Below, piece after piece: positions 40,996 through 45,092 of a stretch of DNA of 45,092 bases; position 1 is the first letter of the stretch; each line of letters begins with the position of its first letter. The position numbers and the translations under genes were made by a program. The notes under the pieces were generated by a model. That model was not told the DNA's origin. It ran no database searches and was given only the letters and a program-made list of their open reading frames with translations. The DNA comes from an uncultured Prevotella sp. (lineage in GTDB: Bacteria > Bacteroidota > Bacteroidia > Bacteroidales > Bacteroidaceae): assembly GCA_905198745.1 (NCBI GenBank), contig CAJKDU010000018.1, positions 1 to 45,092 on the forward strand. The letters are read 5' to 3'.

Positions 40996-42255
40996 ATGAA
41001 TAGTTCGGAATTACAACAAATCAAGCAGCGCTACAACATCGTGGGCAACTGCGATGCGCTCAACCGTGCGCTCGATGTGGCGCTCCAAGTGGCTCCAACA
41101 GATCTTTCCGTGCTCATTGTCGGCGAAAGCGGCGTGGGTAAGGAAGTCATACCCCGTGTCATACACGACAATTCTCCAAGGAAACGCGAAAAATACCTTG
41201 CTATCAACTGCGGGTCCATACCGGAGGGAACAATCGACAGCGAACTCTTTGGACACGAGAAAGGTTCGTTTACTGGTGCGGTAGGCGAGAGCGAAGGCTA
41301 TTTCGGCATAGCCAACAAAGGTACCATCTTCCTGGATGAAGTGGGCGAACTGCCACTTGCCACGCAGGCGAGACTGCTCCGTGTGCTCGAAACAGGAGAA
41401 TATATTCGTGTGGGCGGACAGAAGGTGATGAAGACAGATGTGCGCATCGTTGCAGCTACCAATGTCAACATGCGCAAGGCTGTCAGCGAGGGACGCTTCC
41501 GGGAAGACCTCTATTATCGACTCAACACAATTCCCATACAGATGCCTCCTTTGCGTGAGCGTGGCACGGACATCATACTTCTCTTCCGGCTTTTTGCCAT
41601 GCAGATGGCAGAGAAGTACCACTTGCCCAAAATAACTCTCACTGATGATGCCAAGCCGCTCCTTATGAAGTATAAATGGCCCGGCAACGTGCGACAGCTC
41701 AAGAATATCACCGAGCAGATGTCGGTGCTGAGTCCTAAACGGGAAATTGACCCCCAGACTTTATTGCAATATATTCCTGCCGATCAAGAGGAAAGCACTC
41801 AGCTTGTCGCAATCGGGACAAAGGGCAGTCATAGTTATGAGAGTGAGCGTGAAATACTCTACAAAATACTCTATGAACTGCGCGGCAACGTGAGCGATCT
41901 GAGGCGGGAAATGAACTCGCTCCGCAAGCAACTCGATGAAGCACGTTCTATGCAGCCTTCTGTGGAAAGTAGGCAACTGTCGGCCGTGGACAACACTTAT
42001 CCTGTGGTGGGCAATTCTTCAGCCATTACTGCCGCGCATCCTGTATATCCTCGCCAACCTCGGGTGGAAGATGCCGTGGCGGAAGAAATATCGGAGCCCG
42101 AGACGCTGAATCTGAATGAACTCGGACGGCAGATGGTGGAGAAAGCGCTTGAACGCAACGGGGGCAACAGAAAGAAAGCCGCACAGGAACTTGGCATATC
42201 AGACCGAACACTCTTCAGAAGACTCAAACAATATGGACTCAATAAGAACAGCTAA
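40996..42255 (+). CDS. Sigma54-dependent transcriptional activator without receiver domain
   Basis: A 419-residue bacterial enhancer-binding protein. Unlike most, it starts almost directly with the AAA+ domain: Walker A GESGVGKE (43-50), sigma54-contact loop GSFTGA (90-95; usual GAFTGA), Walker B GTIFLDEVGE (109-118), sensor/arginine-finger region EDLYYRLNTIPIQMPPLRER. A linker with a coiled segment (residues ~290-330) leads to a Fis-type HTH (about 390-415, KKAAQELGISDRTLFRRLKQYG). Its 3' end overlaps lptE by 23 bp, so expression of the two is coupled. Target genes unknown; lack of a receiver or PAS domain means it is probably constitutively active or controlled by level. Confidence 0.92.
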   Translation: MNSSELQQIKQRYNIVGNCDALNRALDVALQVAPTDLSVLIVGESGVGKEVIPRVIHDNSPRKREKYLAINCGSIPEGTIDSELFGHEKGSFTGAVGESEGYFGIANKGTIFLDEVGELPLATQARLLRVLETGEYIRVGGQKVMKTDVRIVAATNVNMRKAVSEGRFREDLYYRLNTIPIQMPPLRERGTDIILLFRLFAMQMAEKYHLPKITLTDDAKPLLMKYKWPGNVRQLKNITEQMSVLSPKREIDPQTLLQYIPADQEESTQLVAIGTKGSHSYESEREILYKILYELRGNVSDLRREMNSLRKQLDEARSMQPSVESRQLSAVDNTYPVVGNSSAITAAHPVYPRQPRVEDAVAEEISEPETLNLNELGRQMVEKALERNGGNRKKAAQELGISDRTLFRRLKQYGLNKNS

Positions 42256-42754
42256 ACTCAAGGCTCTTGTCGTCTTGCTCGTCATGGCACTCACGGCTTG
42301 TTCCGTGTCATACAAGTTCAATGGGGCAAGTATCAACTACAACGAGACCAAGACCATACAGATTGCCGATTTTCCCATCCGCTCCAGCTACGTGTGGGGA
42401 CCTATGGCATCTATATTCAACAACCAACTCAAGGATACCTATGCCAACCATACACGGTTGATACAGGTGAAACGAAATGGCGACTTGAAAGTGGAAGGCG
42501 AAATCACGCAATATTCACAGCGAAACAAGTCGGTCAACAGTGAAGGTGTATCCGCGCAGACGGAACTTTCCATGACAGTCAATGTCAGGTTTACCAACAA
42601 CAAGAACCACAAGGAGGACTTTGAACGGCAGTTTACTGCCACACAAAGCTATGAATCGACCCGTTCGCTCAATTCCGTACAGGAAGAACTTGTCACTCAG
42701 ATGGTCAAGGATATAACCGACCAGATATTCAACGCAACCGTAGCCAATTGGTAA
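42233..42754 (+). CDS. lptE: LptE-family outer membrane lipoprotein
   Basis: A 173-residue lipoprotein, the Bacteroidetes LptE that plugs the LptD pore in lipopolysaccharide insertion. The start ATG lies inside the 3' end of the sigma54 gene (23-bp overlap). Signal peptide with lipobox LTAC, Cys23; then VSYKFNGASINY, KTIQIADFPIRSSY, SIFNNQLKDTY and RLIQVKRNGDLKVEGEI, the conserved core of the family. An in-frame ATG 117 bp upstream adds only overlapping residues of the neighbouring frame. Confidence 0.88.
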   Translation: MDSIRTAKLKALVVLLVMALTACSVSYKFNGASINYNETKTIQIADFPIRSSYVWGPMASIFNNQLKDTYANHTRLIQVKRNGDLKVEGEITQYSQRNKSVNSEGVSAQTELSMTVNVRFTNNKNHKEDFERQFTATQSYESTRSLNSVQEELVTQMVKDITDQIFNATVANW

Positions 42755-42758
42755 CGAC

Positions 42759-43523
42759 ATGGAACTAACGCATTACATCAGTCATCCCGAACAACTCGGC
42801 AGGGAAACTCTTTATGAACTCCGGAGCTTGCTGGCACTCTATCCCTATTACCAGCCGGCACGCTTACTCATGCTGAAGAATCTTTATCTGCTTCATGATC
42901 CCTCTTTTGACGAGGAATTAAGGCGTGCTGCCATCTACATTACCGACAGGAAGACAATCTTCGATATCGTGGAAGCCGCCCACTATCAACTAAAACGCAG
43001 GGAAGATACGGCCGCTCAGACAGCATCGCCCGAAGGACAGACAGACCGCACCATCACGCTCATTGACTCTTTCCTCGACTCACTTCCTGCCGACGGAGAA
43101 GATGCTCCACGCAAATCCAGCCAGCGCAAGCCTACTGCTGCCGATGCGGCACTTGACTACGTGAGCTATCTGATGGCAACCGAAACGGAAACTTCAGGGC
43201 AAACCCAGGAACAGCCGGAAATGAAAGGGCAAAGTCTTATTGACGACTTCATCAACAAGGATGGCGGCAAGATAGAACTGAAGGAAACACCGCAATACAC
43301 TCCGCCCGTGGAACCTTTGAAGGGAAACAGCGAAACCGAAGGGGATGAAGGCTATTTCACCGAAACTTTGGCAAGAATATACATAAAACAAGGTAGATAT
43401 TCTAAGGCATTGGAAATTATTAAGCGTTTAAATTTGAATTATCCAAAAAAAAGTGCTTACTTTGCAGACCAAATACGTTTCCTCGAGAAATTGATAATAA
43501 ATAATAAATATAACAATAATTAA
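42759..43523 (+). CDS. TPR-containing protein between lptE and secG
   Basis: A 254-residue cytosolic or peripheral protein, 4 bp after lptE and 6 bp before secG. An N-terminal helical part (residues 1-75, LYELRSLLALYPYYQPARLLMLKNL) resembles a TPR-like repeat; the middle is a polar linker; the C-terminal ~50 residues are a clear TPR (YFTETLARIYIKQGRYSKALEIIKRLNLNYPKKSAYF region). No signal peptide. Found in this position in Bacteroidetes; role unknown, possibly in envelope protein assembly. Confidence 0.7.
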   Translation: MELTHYISHPEQLGRETLYELRSLLALYPYYQPARLLMLKNLYLLHDPSFDEELRRAAIYITDRKTIFDIVEAAHYQLKRREDTAAQTASPEGQTDRTITLIDSFLDSLPADGEDAPRKSSQRKPTAADAALDYVSYLMATETETSGQTQEQPEMKGQSLIDDFINKDGGKIELKETPQYTPPVEPLKGNSETEGDEGYFTETLARIYIKQGRYSKALEIIKRLNLNYPKKSAYFADQIRFLEKLIINNKYNNN

Positions 43524-43529
43524 AAAGCA

Positions 43530-43928
43530 ATGGGATTTTACACATTATTCTTACTCCTGATTATCTTGGCTGCACTGCTGATGATTTTCATCGTGCTTAT
43601 CCAGGAATCAAAGGGTGGTGGACTTTCGTCCAACTTTTCGTCTTCAAACCAAATTATGGGTGTGCGTAAGACCACTGATTTGGTGGAGAAGGCAACATGG
43701 GGACTGGCAGCTGCAATGGTAGTGCTCAGCGTTATCTGTGCTTATGTGGCTCCTACAGCCGTGACAGATCAGAGTGTTATTGAGAGAACAGATGCTACCA
43801 ATGGTGCCACTAACGCCAACAACGTACAAGGATTTGGCGCAAGCCAGAAGGATGCCAAGGCCGGACAACAGGCTGCTCCTGCTGCCTCACAACAGGCTCC
43901 TAAGGCTCCAACAGCTCCTGCCAACTAA
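43530..43928 (+). CDS. secG: Preprotein translocase subunit SecG
   Basis: A 132-residue inner-membrane subunit of the SecYEG channel. Two membrane segments (residues 4-23 and 50-70) flank the conserved cytoplasmic loop (IVLIQESKGGGLSSNFSSS). A Gln/Ala/Pro-rich C-terminal tail of about 55 residues is typical for Bacteroidetes SecG. Last gene of the rlmN-to-secG unit; terminator follows. Confidence 0.92.
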   Translation: MGFYTLFLLLIILAALLMIFIVLIQESKGGGLSSNFSSSNQIMGVRKTTDLVEKATWGLAAAMVVLSVICAYVAPTAVTDQSVIERTDATNGATNANNVQGFGASQKDAKAGQQAAPAASQQAPKAPTAPAN

Positions 43929-43962
43929 TTCCACACGATCCTTATCAGGAATCAGAAACAAG

Positions 43963-44001
43963 AAAGGTTATCTTTTGTCTTACGACGGAGATAACCTTTT
44001 T
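43963..44001 (+). terminator. Terminator of the rlmN-secG unit
   Basis: AAAGGTTATCT pairs with AGATAACCTTT (11 bp), loop 15 nt, then TTTT. Confidence 0.85.
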
Positions 44002-44271
44002 TCTGTCTTATTACGTTTTTCCAAATTGATAGAAAAGCTATTGCTGAAACTACGGGATAACACTTCACCGACATTCCCGGTTGGTTTAGGATGGCTTGTA
44101 CAGGCATTTCTTCAATTTAGAAGCCTTGTGTCAGGTTCAGTTTCTGATGCTACTCGTATACGTGGCGACTGCTTTTTCTCATTAACAAAGGTTTTATCTA
44201 TCTTATCCCAGGGTCAACAACTCGGAATTGAAGTGCTTTTTCATAATAACTGAAAAAAGTTTATGAAATAT

Positions 44272-44302
44272 TTGGAGAAGTGAAATTAAAGCGCTACCTT
44301 TG
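44272..44302 (+). promoter_or_regulatory. Promoter of tRNA-His
   Basis: TTG at 44272-44274 and TACCTTTG at 44295-44302, 20 nt apart, an exact consensus match about 38 nt before the tRNA. Confidence 0.8.
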
Positions 44303-44339
44303 CACTCGCTTTAAAGAAACAACGATAAAGCTACTACAT

Positions 44340-44414
44340 GGTGGGAGTAGTTCAGTTGGTTAGAGCGTCAGATTGTGGTTCTGAATGTCGTGGGTTCGAG
44401 CCCCACCTTCCACC
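44340..44414 (+). tRNA. tRNA-His (GTG)
   Basis: Acceptor GTGGGAG pairs with CTTCCAC (one G-U); a G precedes position 1, as needed for the extra G(-1) of tRNA-His opposite C73. D-arm GTTC...GAGC, anticodon stem CAGA/TCTG with loop TTGTGGT (anticodon GTG), T-arm GTGGG TTCGAGC CCCAC. The 3' CCA is not encoded in full. Confidence 0.95.
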
Positions 44415-44422
44415 CAAGAAAG

Positions 44423-44456
44423 TTCCTGTAAGATGAGAGTCTTACAGGAATTCTTG
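44423..44456 (+). terminator. Terminator of tRNA-His
   Basis: TTCCTGTAAGA pairs with TCTTACAGGAA (11 bp), loop TGAGAG, followed by TTCTTGTTTT. Confidence 0.8.
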
Positions 44457-44607
44457 TTTTATAGTGGTTCGGCTAATTGGTCATACCCACGATTCCGTTA
44501 CGCTTTACCCTGGAATGTGGAAAAGTTGGGCTTTCAGCCCGCAACTCATGCGACCCAGATACAACGGATACATAGCGTCACTCTTATTCCCGGAAGAACT
44601 TTTTTCA

Positions 44608-44759
44608 GAGTGATAGATAGTGATGGATAAAATCCATCTATCACTTATCTATCACTCACCTTAACTAACACAATACCAATATTTATATGTAAGAATTCCG
44701 GTAAAAAGTGATAGGTGATGGATAATTCGTGAAAAATCAAATTACGTGCGCGCGCGCAT
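44608..44759 (-). repeat. Dispersed CG-tract/GATAGAT repeat, copy 3 (inverted)
   Basis: Read on the minus strand it has the same order as copies 1 and 2: GCGCGCGCGCACGTAA, TTTTTCAC, CTATCACTTTTTAC, TTCTTACATA, TATTGTGTT, GAGTGATAGAT, GTGATAGATGGAT, loop TTT, ATCCATCACTATCTATCAC. The terminal hairpin is longer than in the others. More diverged than copies 1 and 2 are from each other. Confidence 0.75.
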
Positions 44760-45092
44760 GAACGAGATAAATGCAATAGAGCACGCAGGAATCAGGTTTA
44801 TGGTTTTTCCTGGATTAGGACTGGTGATTGTATGTCAGCATGAACCTTAACGGGAAAGCGGGCTGAAAGCCATGCAACCCTATATCACGATATCCGGTGT
44901 CTCTCTAAATCTTGGATGGACCCTCAATAAAATGGTGGGCTTTCAGCATGCAAGGCGTACAAGCCCTATGCTGCAATATTGTATGTCACTCCACATTTCG
45001 GAAGAGTCAAAAAGAATGGTAAGGAAACATGGTTATTATATCCTAAAATCCGCAACTATCATCCAATACACGATTAAGGGTAGATTTATGAG

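Larger units (their letters stand above)
43929..44339. other. Intergenic region between secG and tRNA-His
   Basis: 411 bp. Holds the secG terminator (43963-43999) and the tRNA promoter (44272-44302). The rest (44005-44265) has no supported gene; its open frames lack family features. Confidence 0.7.
44415..45092. other. Repeat-rich region after tRNA-His
   Basis: Holds the tRNA terminator, dispersed repeat copy 3 on the minus strand (44608-44759) and GGGCTTTCAGCC motifs at 44528, 44858 and 44937. No supported gene reaches the window end. Confidence 0.7.

Noticed and set aside
43774..44253. Plus-strand frame of 159 codons overlapping the end of secG
   Set aside because: Starts inside secG in another frame, crosses the terminator, and shows no domain.

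Overview
The window reads as a Bacteroidales chromosome, most likely Prevotellaceae (Prevotella/Segatella type). This is inferred from promoters of the Bacteroidetes form TTG-(19-20 nt)-TAnnTTTG in front of many genes, weak or absent Shine-Dalgarno sequences, Bacteroidetes-restricted families (DUF4837, Bacteroidetes LptE, SecG with an Ala/Gln tail), a TonB-dependent receptor, and aromatic genes ordered prephenate dehydratase / aminotransferase / DAHP synthase-chorismate mutase fusion / prephenate dehydrogenase.

Region 1 (1-11,244, all + strand) is the tail-fibre end of a prophage. It holds the C-terminus of a tape-measure protein, a 916-aa tail/baseplate protein, a 1224-aa fibre-like protein, a small protein with a G8 tract, two fibre proteins sharing an N-terminal module, and two small unknown genes. 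A terminator follows. No integrase, lysis or packaging gene is in view.

Region 2 (11,245-16,300) has a DUF1573 lipid-free exported protein and, convergent to it, a four-gene phenylalanine/tyrosine operon on the minus strand. Upstream of pheA there is a complete attenuator: promoter, a 26-residue leader peptide with nine consecutive Phe/Tyr codons, mutually exclusive antiterminator and terminator hairpins. It is the clearest regulatory system in the window.

Region 3 (16,300-23,250): a repeat-rich intergenic stretch, a small secreted protein, an EamA transporter, a HAD phosphatase, MltG, and a phosphate butyryltransferase/butyrate kinase pair.

Region 4 (23,250-28,550): a tripartite efflux operon (TolC, HlyD/EmrA, MFS) with a divergent AraC regulator.

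Region 5 (28,550-34,940): a TonB-dependent receptor followed by a lipoprotein gene stub cut off by a dispersed repeat, a divergent exported endonuclease/exonuclease/phosphatase protein, a UDG-like protein, uridine kinase and an HdeD-like membrane protein.

Region 6 (34,940-45,092): a histidine phosphatase, a secreted low-complexity protein, then rlmN - DUF4837 - pdxA - sigma54 activator - lptE - TPR protein - secG, tRNA-His, and a repeat-rich end.

Three copies of one dispersed repeat (alternating CG tract followed by GTGATAGAT hairpins) lie near 16.6, 28.8 and 44.7 kb, and two unrelated 5 x 22-bp tandem arrays lie near 16.9 and 34.1 kb. Functions are assigned from recognisable sequence features only; no database search was run.
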